A DNA stretch of 15,791 bases. It comes from T1Sed10-49 sp046498405. GTDB lineage: Bacteria > Actinomycetota > Nitriliruptoria > Euzebyales > Egibacteraceae. The position numbers and the translations under genes were made by a program. Location of the stretch: the NCBI GenBank assembly GCA_046498405.1, contig JAWOAS010000071.1, forward strand, positions 1 through 15,791. The letters run 5' to 3'. The notes under the pieces are model-generated. The model had not been told where the DNA came from. It did no database searches and saw only the letters and a list, made by a program, of their open reading frames with translations. Of this stretch, positions 1 to 8,780 are shown piece after piece. Positions within the stretch are counted from its first letter, which is position 1; every line of letters begins with the position of its first letter.

Positions 1-150
1 GTTCTCGAGGAAGACGTTCGAGGAGCGGCCCCACGACACGACGCGCCGGAAGAGGTAGCGCGCGACCTCGTCGGGGGAGAGCCGGCGCTGCCCCCGGAAG
101 GTGCAGGTCACGCCGTACTCGACCTCGAGGCCGAAGATGCGGCGGTGCAT
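1..150 (-). CDS. pafA: Pup--protein ligase PafA, N-terminal 50 residues (runs off the left edge)
   Basis: PafA joins the C-terminal glutamate of the small modifier Pup to substrate lysines using ATP, marking proteins for the actinobacterial proteasome. Read on the minus strand from ATG 150-148, the frame stays open to the edge. It gives MHRRIFGLEVEYGVTCTF at the start, then RLSPDEVARYLFRR and SWGRSSNVFLEN, which closely match the conserved PafA N-terminus (known family pattern: RRI.G.E.E.GVTCTF..., LSPDEVARYLFRRVV.WGRSSNVFL). This strand and edge position keep it out of simple ORF lists. A GGAGGA Shine-Dalgarno (plus coordinates 159-164) sits 8 nt before the ATG. Dop is a paralogue, but the GVTCTF and SWGRSSNVFL blocks favour PafA. 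It faces the same way as prcB-prcA but is separated from them by an opposite-strand kelch gene. The catalytic C-terminal parts lie outside the window. Confidence 0.93.
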   Translation of the reverse strand, partial: MHRRIFGLEVEYGVTCTFRGQRRLSPDEVARYLFRRVVSWGRSSNVFLEN

Positions 151-271
151 GCGTGGCGTCCTCCGCTCGGCGGTCCCCCAGTCTACGGCCTGGCCCGCCC
201 GCCGAGGGCCACAGCGACCGACGCTGCCGCCTCGCGTTCGGCCTCGCCGACGCCGGGGCACACTCGCGCCG

Positions 272-2491
272 GTGAGCGACGACTGGGAGCACGCGAGCAC
301 GCGGGGGCCACGAGGCGCCCGCGGCATCGTCGTCGCCGCCCTCGCACTCGCGCTCGTGGCCCTCGGCGGGGCCCTGCTGCTCGGCGACGGCGGGGAGCCG
401 GAGGAGGAGCCCGACGAGGAGCCCGACGCCGCCCCGGGGCTCGTCATCGAGCCCGACGCCGATCCCACCCCGTCTGCCCCACCGACCGCCGGCCCGCAGG
501 CGCCCGAGGCGCGCACCGCGGCGGCGCGCCCGGTCGGCTCGTGGACCGAGCCCACCCCGATCGACGGCGTGCCCTCCCGTCGCGCGCCCCGTATCGCGCG
601 TCTCGGCGAGCGGCTCCTCGTGTGGGGCGGGCGTGACGAGGAGGGCTGGCGCGACGACGGGGCGCTGCTCGACGCCGCCGAGCCGGACTCGGGCGCCGAG
701 GCGCTGCCCGACGCGCCGGTGCGCGACGACGCCGGGGCGGTGCTGCACGCCCGCGACGGCGAGGAGGCCCTCGTGCTCGGCGGCGTCGACGAGGACGGCG
801 CCACCGCCCACGCCCGCTACGACGGCGAGGGCTGGCAGCTGCTGGCCCCGGCGCCGTCGGGACGGTGGCGCTGGCAGACGAGCGCGGTGACACCCGACGG
901 CGTGGCCGTGGCCGGCGAGGTCGCCGGCACCGCCGCCGTGGCCGCCCACGACGTCGCCGACGGCTCATGGACACGCCGTGCCGATCCCCCGCTCGTCGAC
1001 GTGCGCACCCTCGCGGCGCTCGACGACGAGCTCGTCGCCATCGGCGCGACGAGCGAGGACGGGCGCGAGCTCGCGGCGACGCTCCACGACGGCGGGTCGT
1101 GGAGCGCGCCCGATCCGCTGCCGGGCCGTGGCAACTGGACCCCGCGGGCGGTCGCCGAGCCGTCCTCGGGCAGGATCGTCGCCGTCGGCGCGACCCACGA
1201 CCGCGGCCGCAGCCACCTCGCGGCCGCGTGGTCGCCCGGGGACGGCTGGCAACGGCTGACGAGCGCGCCCGCGGCCGTGGCGCGCGCCGAGCCCCAGCTC
1301 GTGCCCACCCCCGCCGGCCTCCTCGCCTGGGCCGTCGGCGCGCCCGACGCCGCGGCGCTGCTGCCCTCCGACGACGACCCTTGGCAGCCGCTGGCCGCAG
1401 CGCCGGACCTCGTCGGCGAGGCCGGGGCGGTGTGGACCGGCGAGGCCCTCGTCGTCGTCGGCGATGTCGGCGGCGCGTCGCTCGGCCTGGCGCGGTGGTC
1501 GCCCCACGGTCACGGTGGCGTCGCGCTGCCACCGGCCGGCGCGCCGCGCGCCGACGGCCGCTGGGAGCGCCTCGAGCTCGGCGAGGCCCGCCTCGCCCCC
1601 GCCGTGGCGGCCTCCGGCGACCAGGTCGTGGCCTGGGGCGGGCGGGTCGGCGCACAGCAGCGCGACGACGGCCTCGTCGTCGACGTCGCCGAGGGCGCGG
1701 TGACCCCGCTGCCGCCCGCGCCGGTGTCCGCCGGGCCCTCCCCCGCGGCGACCGCCGCCGGGGACGGGGTCCTCGTCCTCGGCGAGGGCGGCGCGGCGGC
1801 CCGCTACGACCTCGACACGGGCGCCTGGGAGACCGTCGACGCGCCACCGGGCGCGGGCTCGGGGGAGGTCGTCCTCGGTCGTGGCACGGGCCCCGACGCC
1901 GTGGCCGCGAGTCCCGGTGCGGTCGCGCGCCTCGACGCCTCGAGCGGTGCTTGGCAGGCCTTGCCCGACCCGCCGCAGGGCCTGCGCCCCGCCGGTGTCG
2001 CCACCGGTCAGGGTGGCATCCTCGTCCTGCTCGGCGCCGACGGCGAGGTCGCCCGCCTCGACGGCGAGGCCTGGACGGTGCTCGCCGACCCCGGCCTTGC
2101 CCCACCGCTGAGCGCCGCGGTGCTGCCCGGCTCAGTCGTCGTCTGGGACGGTGAGGACGCCGTCATCCTCGACGAGCGCGACCGCTGGCGGCCCACCCGC
2201 CCGGGGTGGAGCACCGTGGCCGGCGGGGCGGTGACCCCGCTGGGCACCGATGGCGAGGTCCTCGTCTGGGGCGGCGCGCAGGTGGGCGACGCCCTCGGCG
2301 GGCGCACCGGCGCCGCGGTGCTCGACACCGACGAGAGCCTCTGGCAGACGACGCCGGACCCGCCGGGGTGGCTGTCGTCGCAGCGCTGGCTCGTCGCCGG
2401 GCAGGCCGCGGTCGGCTGGAGCGACGACGGGGCCCTCGTGCGCTTCGTCCCCCGCGCCGAGCTCGGCGCGCTGTCGGGCGACGGCGGGTGA
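272..2491 (+). CDS. Membrane-anchored kelch-type beta-propeller protein, function unknown
   Basis: I do not recognise a named gene. From GTG 272 the protein is 739 aa. It has a short cytoplasmic-looking N-terminus, one hydrophobic segment at about residues 19-37 (IVVAALALALVALGGALLL), then an acidic Glu/Asp/Pro linker to about residue 80. The rest consists of repeated propeller blades. Kelch-like blades show as LLVWGGRDEEGW, ALVLGGVDEDG, VVAWGGRVG, VLVLGEGG and VLVWGGAQVG, each followed by a W-containing strand such as GWQLLAPAP, AWETVDAPP or LWQTTPDPP. This predicts an extracytoplasmic propeller held by a signal anchor, or a secreted protein if the segment is cleaved. The open frame extends upstream to 101, but that would overlap pafA and code for Arg/Pro-rich shadow sequence, so GTG 272 is preferred; its Shine-Dalgarno is weak. 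It is divergent from pafA (121 bp) and convergent with prcA (18 bp apart). Confidence 0.8.
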   Translation: MSDDWEHASTRGPRGARGIVVAALALALVALGGALLLGDGGEPEEEPDEEPDAAPGLVIEPDADPTPSAPPTAGPQAPEARTAAARPVGSWTEPTPIDGVPSRRAPRIARLGERLLVWGGRDEEGWRDDGALLDAAEPDSGAEALPDAPVRDDAGAVLHARDGEEALVLGGVDEDGATAHARYDGEGWQLLAPAPSGRWRWQTSAVTPDGVAVAGEVAGTAAVAAHDVADGSWTRRADPPLVDVRTLAALDDELVAIGATSEDGRELAATLHDGGSWSAPDPLPGRGNWTPRAVAEPSSGRIVAVGATHDRGRSHLAAAWSPGDGWQRLTSAPAAVARAEPQLVPTPAGLLAWAVGAPDAAALLPSDDDPWQPLAAAPDLVGEAGAVWTGEALVVVGDVGGASLGLARWSPHGHGGVALPPAGAPRADGRWERLELGEARLAPAVAASGDQVVAWGGRVGAQQRDDGLVVDVAEGAVTPLPPAPVSAGPSPAATAAGDGVLVLGEGGAAARYDLDTGAWETVDAPPGAGSGEVVLGRGTGPDAVAASPGAVARLDASSGAWQALPDPPQGLRPAGVATGQGGILVLLGADGEVARLDGEAWTVLADPGLAPPLSAAVLPGSVVVWDGEDAVILDERDRWRPTRPGWSTVAGGAVTPLGTDGEVLVWGGAQVGDALGGRTGAAVLDTDESLWQTTPDPPGWLSSQRWLVAGQAAVGWSDDGALVRFVPRAELGALSGDGG

Positions 2492-2509
2492 GCCCGCCGC
2501 CGATGGCCG

Positions 2510-3196
2510 CTAGGGGGTGAGCGGCTCGAGCGCGGTGGCGACCTCGTCGGTGGGCATGCGGAAGAACTTGCGCCGGCCGCGCGTGCGGTCGAGACCGGCG
2601 ACCTCGAGGTTGGCGGCCTCGAGGCTGCGGCCGTCGCCGTCGGCGAGCGCGGCATGGGCGATGCCGAGCGCGCCGTCGCGGTCGAGGTCGTCGTCGTAGC
2701 GCTCGGCGAGCTGGGCCTGCACCGCGTCGGCGGAGCCGCCGATCGCGACGTAGCCCTCCTCGTCGCCGATCGAGCCGTCGTAGAGGATGTGGTAGATCTC
2801 GACGTCGTCGTCGGTGACCTCGGCGACGAGGAGCTCGACCTCGAAGGGCTTCTGCGACTCGGTGAACGCCGAGCCCAGGGCGGTGGCGTAGGCGTTGGCC
2901 AGCGAGCGGCCGGTGACGTCCTCGCGGGCGTACTGGTAGCCGGTGACGTCGGCGAGGCGGATGCCCTGTCGACGCAGGAGCTCGAACTCGTTGTACTTGC
3001 CGACCGCGGCGAAGGCGACGCGGTCGTAGATCTCCGAGACCTTGTGCAGTGTCGCCGAGGGGTTCTCGGCCACGAAGAGCAGCCCTTCGCGGTAGCGGAC
3101 CGCGGCGACGGACTTGCCCCGGCTGATGCCCTTGCGGGCGTAGTCCGCCCGGTCCTTCATGAGCTGCTCGGGGCTGACGTAGGGCATCATCGACAC
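2510..3196 (-). CDS. prcA: 20S proteasome alpha subunit PrcA
   Basis: PrcA forms the outer heptameric gating rings of the actinobacterial 20S proteasome, on which the ATPase Mpa/ARC docks. The 228-aa product starts VSMMPYVSPEQLMKDRADYA and carries the classic alpha-subunit blocks RKGISRGKSVAAV, LLFVAENPS, KVSEIYDRVAFAAVGKYNEF, DVTGRSLANAYA and YDGSIGDEEGYVAIGG. These align well with mycobacterial PrcA as I recall it. GTG 3196 is chosen because GAGGAG (plus 3205-3210) lies 8 nt upstream; the ATGs two and three codons on are possible alternatives. It follows prcB by 52 nt, which contain a small hairpin (3217-3232), so the two are probably one transcript. The length is near the family norm (about 230-260 aa), with a short C-terminal tail. 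Confidence 0.96.
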   Translation of the reverse strand: MSMMPYVSPEQLMKDRADYARKGISRGKSVAAVRYREGLLFVAENPSATLHKVSEIYDRVAFAAVGKYNEFELLRRQGIRLADVTGYQYAREDVTGRSLANAYATALGSAFTESQKPFEVELLVAEVTDDDVEIYHILYDGSIGDEEGYVAIGGSADAVQAQLAERYDDDLDRDGALGIAHAALADGDGRSLEAANLEVAGLDRTRGRRKFFRMPTDEVATALEPLTP

Positions 3197-3216
3197 GGCG
3201 GGCGCTCCTCGTCGGT

Positions 3217-3232
3217 CCGACGCGGTCGTCGG
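3217..3232 (-). other. Small hairpin in the prcB-prcA intergenic gap
   Basis: CCGACG and CGTCGG form a perfect 6-bp stem with a 4-nt loop, about 20 nt upstream of the prcA start. It could tune processing or relative translation of the two subunits. It is short, and in such GC-rich DNA it could be chance. Confidence 0.25.
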
Positions 3233-3248
3233 GGTGGGCTCGGTCTCG

Positions 3249-4034
3249 TCACAGGCGCCGACTCGAGACGACGGCCTCGACGCGGTCGGCGACGACCTCG
3301 GCGTCGAGTTCGCGGTAGCCGTCGCGGTCGATGACCGCCACGAGCGGGAAGATGCCACGCACGACGTCGGGGCCGCCGGTGGCGGCGTCCTCGTCGGCGG
3401 CGTCCCACAGCGCGTGGATCGCGACGTCGATCGCCTCGTCGGCCTCGAGGCCGTCGGTGTAGCGGGCCTTGAGGCTGCCGCGGGCGTCGCGGCCGCCGGA
3501 GCCGGTCGTGGCGAAGCGACGCTCCTCGTAGCGGCCGCCGACGCCGTCGTACTCGTAGATGCGGCTCGATCGCTCCTTGAGGTCGAAGCCGGCGAAGAGG
3601 GGCACGACGACGAGGCCCTGCATCGCCATCGGCAGGTTCGCCCGCACCATCTGCGCCAGCTTGTTCGCCTTGCCCTCGAGCGACAGCGGCAAGCCCTCGA
3701 CCTTCTCGTAGTGCTCGAGCTCGGTGGCGAAGACCTTCGCGAGCTCCATCGACGGGCCGGCCGCGCCGCTGACGGCCACCGCCGACCAGTCGTCGGCGGG
3801 GAAGACCTTGCGCATGTCGCGCTTGGAGATGACGTTGCCCGCGGTCGCGCGACGGTCACCGGCCATGACGACGCCGCCGTCGTAGGTCACCGCGAGCACC
3901 GTCGTGCCGTCGACGTGGTCGGGCACCGGCCCCTCGAAGCGGCCCTCGAGGGCCTCCGGCGCGGTCTCGCGCAGCGTCGCGCTGAAGCTCGCGCCGGTGG
4001 CGTCGAAGGGGTCGGGGCCGGCAGCCTGGGTCAC
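3249..4034 (-). CDS. prcB: 20S proteasome beta subunit PrcB (threonine protease)
   Basis: PrcB is the catalytic subunit lining the proteolytic chamber. The 261-aa precursor has a 43-residue propeptide ending ...HVDG, then the mature N-terminus TTVLAVTYDGGVVMAGDRRAT. The nucleophile is therefore Thr44 (mature Thr1), with Asp60 (mature Asp17) in GDRRAT and Lys76 (mature Lys33) in DMRKVF, the expected triad. Other family blocks are VELEHYEK-like (TELEHYEKVEGLPLSLEGK), NLPMAMQGL, and ATGGPDVVRGIFPLVAVID. GTG 4034 is preferred because GGAGG (plus 4041-4045) lies 6 nt upstream. In most actinobacteria pup lies just upstream of prcB; here the upstream gene is a histidine kinase 113 bp away. The propeptide is somewhat shorter than the mycobacterial one. 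All catalytic residues are intact, so it should be active after self-processing. Confidence 0.97.
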   Translation of the reverse strand: MTQAAGPDPFDATGASFSATLRETAPEALEGRFEGPVPDHVDGTTVLAVTYDGGVVMAGDRRATAGNVISKRDMRKVFPADDWSAVAVSGAAGPSMELAKVFATELEHYEKVEGLPLSLEGKANKLAQMVRANLPMAMQGLVVVPLFAGFDLKERSSRIYEYDGVGGRYEERRFATTGSGGRDARGSLKARYTDGLEADEAIDVAIHALWDAADEDAATGGPDVVRGIFPLVAVIDRDGYRELDAEVVADRVEAVVSSRRL

Positions 4035-4110
4035 GTCGCGCCTCCACGTCGGCGGCGCCCGAGCCCCTCGAGCGGGGCCACGGGCAAGGGTCGCGCCTGA
4101 TCGTAGGTGC

Positions 4111-4135
4111 CCACCCCCCGGCCTGCACGGGGTGG
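4111..4135 (-). terminator. Candidate terminator after the MEDS histidine kinase
   Basis: CCACCCC (4111-4117) and GGGGTGG (4129-4135) form a perfect 7-bp GC stem with an 11-nt loop, 12 nt past the kinase stop codon. There is no T-run on either side. A second, weaker GCCCC/GGGGC stem lies at 4063-4078, near the prcB start. If it works, it would uncouple prcB-prcA from the kinase transcript. Confidence 0.4.
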
Positions 4136-4147
4136 CCCTGCCCTCGG

Positions 4148-5914
4148 TCAGCCGGCGACCGGCAGAAGCAGGCGGACCCGCGTGCCCTCCCCGGGGACCG
4201 AGGTGAGCTCGACGCGTCCACCGGCGGCGCGCACGACGCTGTCGACGCTGACGAGGCCGAGGCCGACGCCGGCGCGGTCGGGCTTCGTCGTGAAGAGCGG
4301 CTCGAAGGCGCGGCGGCGGACCTCGCCGTCCATCCCCACGCCGTCGTCGTCGACGACGAGCTCGATCCAGTCCCCCAGCGGCCCGCTGGGCTCTCGGGTC
4401 GTGTCGTAGCGCGGCGCGACGACGTGGGCCGCGGAGGCATGGCGAGCGCGGATCGCCACGGTCCCGCCCTCGGGCATCGCCTCGGCGGCGTTGGCGACGA
4501 GGTTGACGAGCGCACGCTCGAGGTCGGCGGCGTCGATCGCCGCGCAGGGCAGGTCCCCGGGCACATCGATCGCGAGGCCGACCTCGGCGCCGAGGAGCCG
4601 CTCGAGGCGGGGTGAGGCGGCCTGGACCGCCTTGGCCACCGGCACGCTGCTCGTGGCGGCCACGTCGCGCTCGGTGCCGCGGCCGAGGCGCTCGGTGAGG
4701 ACCCCGCCGCGCTCGGCGAGCGCGACGATCTCACGCAGCAGCGCCCGGACCTCCTCGCTCTCGGCGCTCTCGGGGCCGAGCTCGGCGTAGCCGCGCACGC
4801 CGGTGAGGAGGTTGGTCATGTCGTGGGCCACGCCGCCGGCCCAGGCGGCGAGCTCGCGGTGGCGCGCCGCCTCGCGCGCCCGCCCCCCGACGGTGTCGTC
4901 GTCGGGCGTGAGGTCGCGCAGGGTCGAGAGATGGCGCCCGGGGGCCGCCCAGGCACTGGCGCGGAACGCGACGTCGACGACGCTGCCGTCGGGCCGGCGC
5001 AGCGCGTAGGCCCCGCGCAGCTCGCCCTGCTCGCGCAACGCGCGCATCACCGGCTCGGGGTCGATCTCGGCCGGGGTGAGGTCACCGACCCGCAGCCCGC
5101 ACACCTCCTCGCGGGAGCGGCCGAGCAGCCGGCAGGCCGCGGGGTTGGCGTCGCGGTAGCGACCCTCGTCGTCGAAGACGAGCATCGCGTCCTCGGAGGC
5201 CTCGAAGACCCCCGCGAACGTCGACGGCCAGGTCCCGGTCGGCTCACCGGCCACCCCACGGCCCGCGCCAGCGGAGGGCTCGGCCGCGCGGGGCCGGGTC
5301 GAGGCCCCGCGGTCAGCGGGAGTCGCCCCGGTGAGGATCCTGCCGTGGGCCTCCTCGACGTCGGCGAGCGCCGCCGCGCCCTCTTCACCGGCGAACGCGG
5401 TCGAGGGGTAGGCACAGCACAGCCCGAAGTCGCGGCCGACCATCGCGGCGTTCCAGATGCGCTCGAGGTCGACCGCGCCACCGACGTCGCCCTCCTCGGC
5501 GAGCAGCCCGACGAGCTCGCCGAAGACCCGTCCGCTGCCGTCGGCGGGCAGCGCGGCGAGCCGGGGACCGACGACCTCGCCGAAGGCCGCGGCATCGATC
5601 GGCCCGTCGGCCCGCAGCTCGGCGAGGACCGTCACGGCGTCGAGCTCGACGAGGCGGCCCTCGCGGCGGGCCCGCGCGACGTCGACGCCACGACGGCCAA
5701 GCGCCGCGAGGATCTCCTCGCCGTGTGTCGTGGTGGCCACGACGAGCGCGGTCGAGCCCTCGACGAGGGCCGGCGCGAGGAAGCCCGCGACCTCGGCGGC
5801 GGGGTAGGTCTCCTCGGGATAGACCACGAGGGCGTGCAGGGCCGAGGGCTGGGGGACCTGGGCCTCTGCCGGCGCGAGACACGTGGCGGCCACCGGGTCG
5901 GGGCGTCGCATCAT
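4148..5914 (-). CDS. Cytoplasmic MEDS-PAS sensor histidine kinase
   Basis: The 588-aa product has no membrane segments. Residues about 25-195 resemble the MEDS (MEthanogen/methylotroph, DcmR Sensory) domain: HALVVYPEETYPAAEVAGFL, GSTALVVATTTHGEEILAAL, RIWNAAMVGRDFGLCCAYPS. A PAS domain follows at about 232-335 (FEASEDAMLVFDDEGRYRDANPAACRLLG pattern). The transmitter is NtrB-like: phospho-acceptor His364 in GVAHDMTNLL, N-box Asn475 in NLVANAAEAM, DDDGVGM at 522-528, FEPLFTTK at 537-544 and GVGLGL at 549-554. All key kinase residues are present. Start ATG 5914 is chosen over more upstream starts because GGGAGGGAGAGG lies directly before it and family homology begins after it. No response regulator lies beside it, so its partner is an orphan or is encoded elsewhere. 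The signal is unknown; DcmR itself responds to dichloromethane, but that should not be transferred. Confidence 0.88.
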   Translation of the reverse strand: MMRRPDPVAATCLAPAEAQVPQPSALHALVVYPEETYPAAEVAGFLAPALVEGSTALVVATTTHGEEILAALGRRGVDVARARREGRLVELDAVTVLAELRADGPIDAAAFGEVVGPRLAALPADGSGRVFGELVGLLAEEGDVGGAVDLERIWNAAMVGRDFGLCCAYPSTAFAGEEGAAALADVEEAHGRILTGATPADRGASTRPRAAEPSAGAGRGVAGEPTGTWPSTFAGVFEASEDAMLVFDDEGRYRDANPAACRLLGRSREEVCGLRVGDLTPAEIDPEPVMRALREQGELRGAYALRRPDGSVVDVAFRASAWAAPGRHLSTLRDLTPDDDTVGGRAREAARHRELAAWAGGVAHDMTNLLTGVRGYAELGPESAESEEVRALLREIVALAERGGVLTERLGRGTERDVAATSSVPVAKAVQAASPRLERLLGAEVGLAIDVPGDLPCAAIDAADLERALVNLVANAAEAMPEGGTVAIRARHASAAHVVAPRYDTTREPSGPLGDWIELVVDDDGVGMDGEVRRRAFEPLFTTKPDRAGVGLGLVSVDSVVRAAGGRVELTSVPGEGTRVRLLLPVAG

Positions 5915-5966
5915 CGTGCCTCTCCCTCCCACGGCGGCGACCGGCACTCGCGCAGGAGGCCGGTGC

Positions 5967-6012
5967 GTGGAGCGTTCACTGCGGCGTCGCTCCACAAGGG
6001 TCCCCTGGAGCG
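5967..6012 (-). repeat. Three alternating TGGAGCG/CGCTCCA elements in the kinase leader
   Basis: TGGAGCG occurs at 5968-5974, its complement CGCTCCA at 5988-5994, and TGGAGCG again at 6006-6012. The outer two can each pair with the middle copy: an 8-bp stem GTGGAGCG/CGCTCCAC with a 13-nt loop, or a 7-bp stem with an 11-nt loop. The two pairings exclude each other. The block lies 53-98 nt upstream of the kinase start. It could be a switchable leader structure or three operator half-sites about two helical turns apart (centres 20 and 18 bp). Confidence 0.4.
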
Positions 6013-6051
6013 AGGCTGCAGTCTGGCCGGAGGGCACCGTCACGTCGTGGG

Positions 6052-6082
6052 CCGGTCGTCCCGCCGCGAGCGGGACGACCGG
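6052..6082 (-). terminator. Strong GC hairpin terminator after the small two-TM gene
   Basis: CCGGTCGTCCCG (6052-6063) and CGGGACGACCGG (6071-6082) are perfect 12-bp complements with a 7-nt loop (CCGCGAG). It begins 23 nt downstream of the stop codon of the 6106-6549 gene, the expected place for a rho-independent terminator. It lacks a T tract, as is common in GC-rich actinobacteria. It separates that gene from the kinase leader. Confidence 0.7.
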
Positions 6083-6105
6083 GGTGGGTCATGGCCGCGC
6101 AGCCC

Positions 6106-6549
6106 TCACACGGAGGCGCCGGTGCGCTCGTGCTCCTCCTCGTCGATGAGGTGCTCGCTGACGTCACGCATGCCGAGCCCGATGAGGACGAAGAGCACGC
6201 CGACCGCCGCGGCCATCGCCGAGACCCCGAAGGCGAGGACGGAGGTGAACAGCGACGCCTGGAGGAACGAGGCGTTCATCGCGGTGTCGCGCAGGGGGTC
6301 GTCGCGCTCGAGCTCGGCGTAGGTCTGCCCGTCGGTGGACTCGAGGGCGTGCTGCTGGATGATGTCGGCCTGGCAGTAGGCGGTGAACGGCCCGGTGACG
6401 TCCCGCCCCGGCAGGCAGGCGTCATCGGGGGTCGTGATCCGCTGCTCGGCGAGGGTGCTGCTGACGATCGTCCAGGTGGCGATGCCACCGAGGATGAGGA
6501 TGACGCCGAGGGTGATCGCGGCGATCGAGGCGAGCCGGCGCTTCTCCAT
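6106..6549 (-). CDS. Small two-TM membrane protein (often mis-annotated 'aromatic ring-opening dioxygenase LigA')
   Basis: The 147-aa product has TM helices at about residues 8-30 (ASIAAITLGVILILGGIATW) and about 96-125 (FLQASLFTSVLAFGVSAMAA then VGVLFVLIGLG). Between them is an extracytoplasmic loop with Cys residues, the block GPFTAYCQADIIQQHALEST and then DGQTYAELERDDP. The C-terminal tail is short and acidic. This arrangement matches a widespread actinobacterial family that databases often label LigA although it has no dioxygenase features; its real role is unknown. ATG 6549 is set by a near-perfect AGGAGGT Shine-Dalgarno 6 nt upstream, which also rules out the longer frame starting at 6582. 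It appears monocistronic, with a promoter-like sequence at 6578-6607 and a strong terminator at 6052-6082. Confidence 0.85.
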   Translation of the reverse strand: MEKRRLASIAAITLGVILILGGIATWTIVSSTLAEQRITTPDDACLPGRDVTGPFTAYCQADIIQQHALESTDGQTYAELERDDPLRDTAMNASFLQASLFTSVLAFGVSAMAAAVGVLFVLIGLGMRDVSEHLIDEEEHERTGASV

Positions 6550-6577
6550 GAGTGGACCTCCTAACGTAGGTCCTCGC

Positions 6578-6607
6578 ACCATAGGTGATGACGCCCGACG
6601 ATGTCTC
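6578..6607 (-). promoter_or_regulatory. Candidate sigma-70-type promoter of the small two-TM gene
   Basis: On the minus strand GAGACA (complement of 6602-6607; matches the GACA of TTGACA) is followed by an 18-bp spacer and TATGGT (complement of 6578-6583). The -10 ends 28 bp before ATG 6549, allowing a 5' leader of about 20 nt that just contains the AGGAGGT site. The surrounding DNA is less GC-rich than the genes, as expected of a promoter. Confidence 0.35.
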
Positions 6608-6693
6608 GTCGCGAGGAATGATTTGGACCCTACTTCCCGCTGGTGGACGGCCCTGCAGAGGCCTGCCGAATGGCCTTGCGGGGCGCGATCAAA

Positions 6694-6710
6694 CGTGCGT
6701 TGAGCGCACG
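6694..6710 (-). terminator. Candidate typA terminator
   Basis: CGTGCG (6694-6699) and CGCACG (6705-6710) form a perfect 6-bp stem with a 5-nt loop. On the minus strand the stem is followed by TTTGATC, the only hairpin-plus-T-run pattern in the window. It lies about 53 nt past the typA stop codon. The rest of the 6608-6763 gap shows nothing else recognisable. Confidence 0.45.
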
Positions 6711-6763
6711 GATGACCCCCGTGTCGCGACCCGCTGCGCGCCGGGGGTGGCGCCGCCCGCCGC

Positions 6764-8614
<1,851 letters not shown>

Positions 8615-8675
8615 GGGGGCTCTCCGAGCGTGAGGGGCCGGGGGCTCGGGCTCGCCCACCAGCGGTGAGGACGCC

Positions 8676-8681
8676 ACTGTA
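8676..8681 (-). promoter_or_regulatory. Possible typA -10 element
   Basis: The minus strand reads TACAGT here, fitting the actinobacterial TAnnnT -10 pattern, 61 nt upstream of the TTG start of typA. No good -35 lies 16-18 bp upstream (only a GCGACG-like hexamer). It lies in the 166-bp divergent gap with the c-di-GMP gene; no second promoter was recognised there. Confidence 0.22.
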
Positions 8682-8780
8682 CGGCGGTCGCGGGCGCCGT
8701 CGCCGCCCCGGTCCCCCTCGACCCCGCGAGCCGGGTCCTTCGGCCGTGGCGCACGCCCCGCCGCACCGCCACGGTGGGGC

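Noticed and set aside
101..271. N-terminal extension of the kelch protein from ATG 101
   Set aside because: It would overlap the pafA coding start and gives Arg/Pro-rich nonsense before the signal anchor; GTG 272 fits better.
444..2105. 553-aa minus-strand ORF inside the kelch gene
   Set aside because: Almost entirely Arg/Pro/Ala, typical of GC-rich antisense frames; the plus frame has blade repeats and a signal anchor.
2654..4100. Long plus-strand ORFs (226 and 288 aa) opposite prcA and prcB
   Set aside because: They are antisense shadows of clearly conserved proteasome genes; their translations are Val/Gly/Arg-rich with no family signature.
4035..4147. Possible pup gene just upstream of prcB
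   Set aside because: No frame here gives a Pup-like acidic protein ending in GGQ or GGE; only hairpins are seen.
4823..6322. 499-aa plus-strand ORF opposite the histidine kinase
   Set aside because: Shadow frame produced by high third-position GC; the opposite strand has a full MEDS-PAS-kinase domain series.
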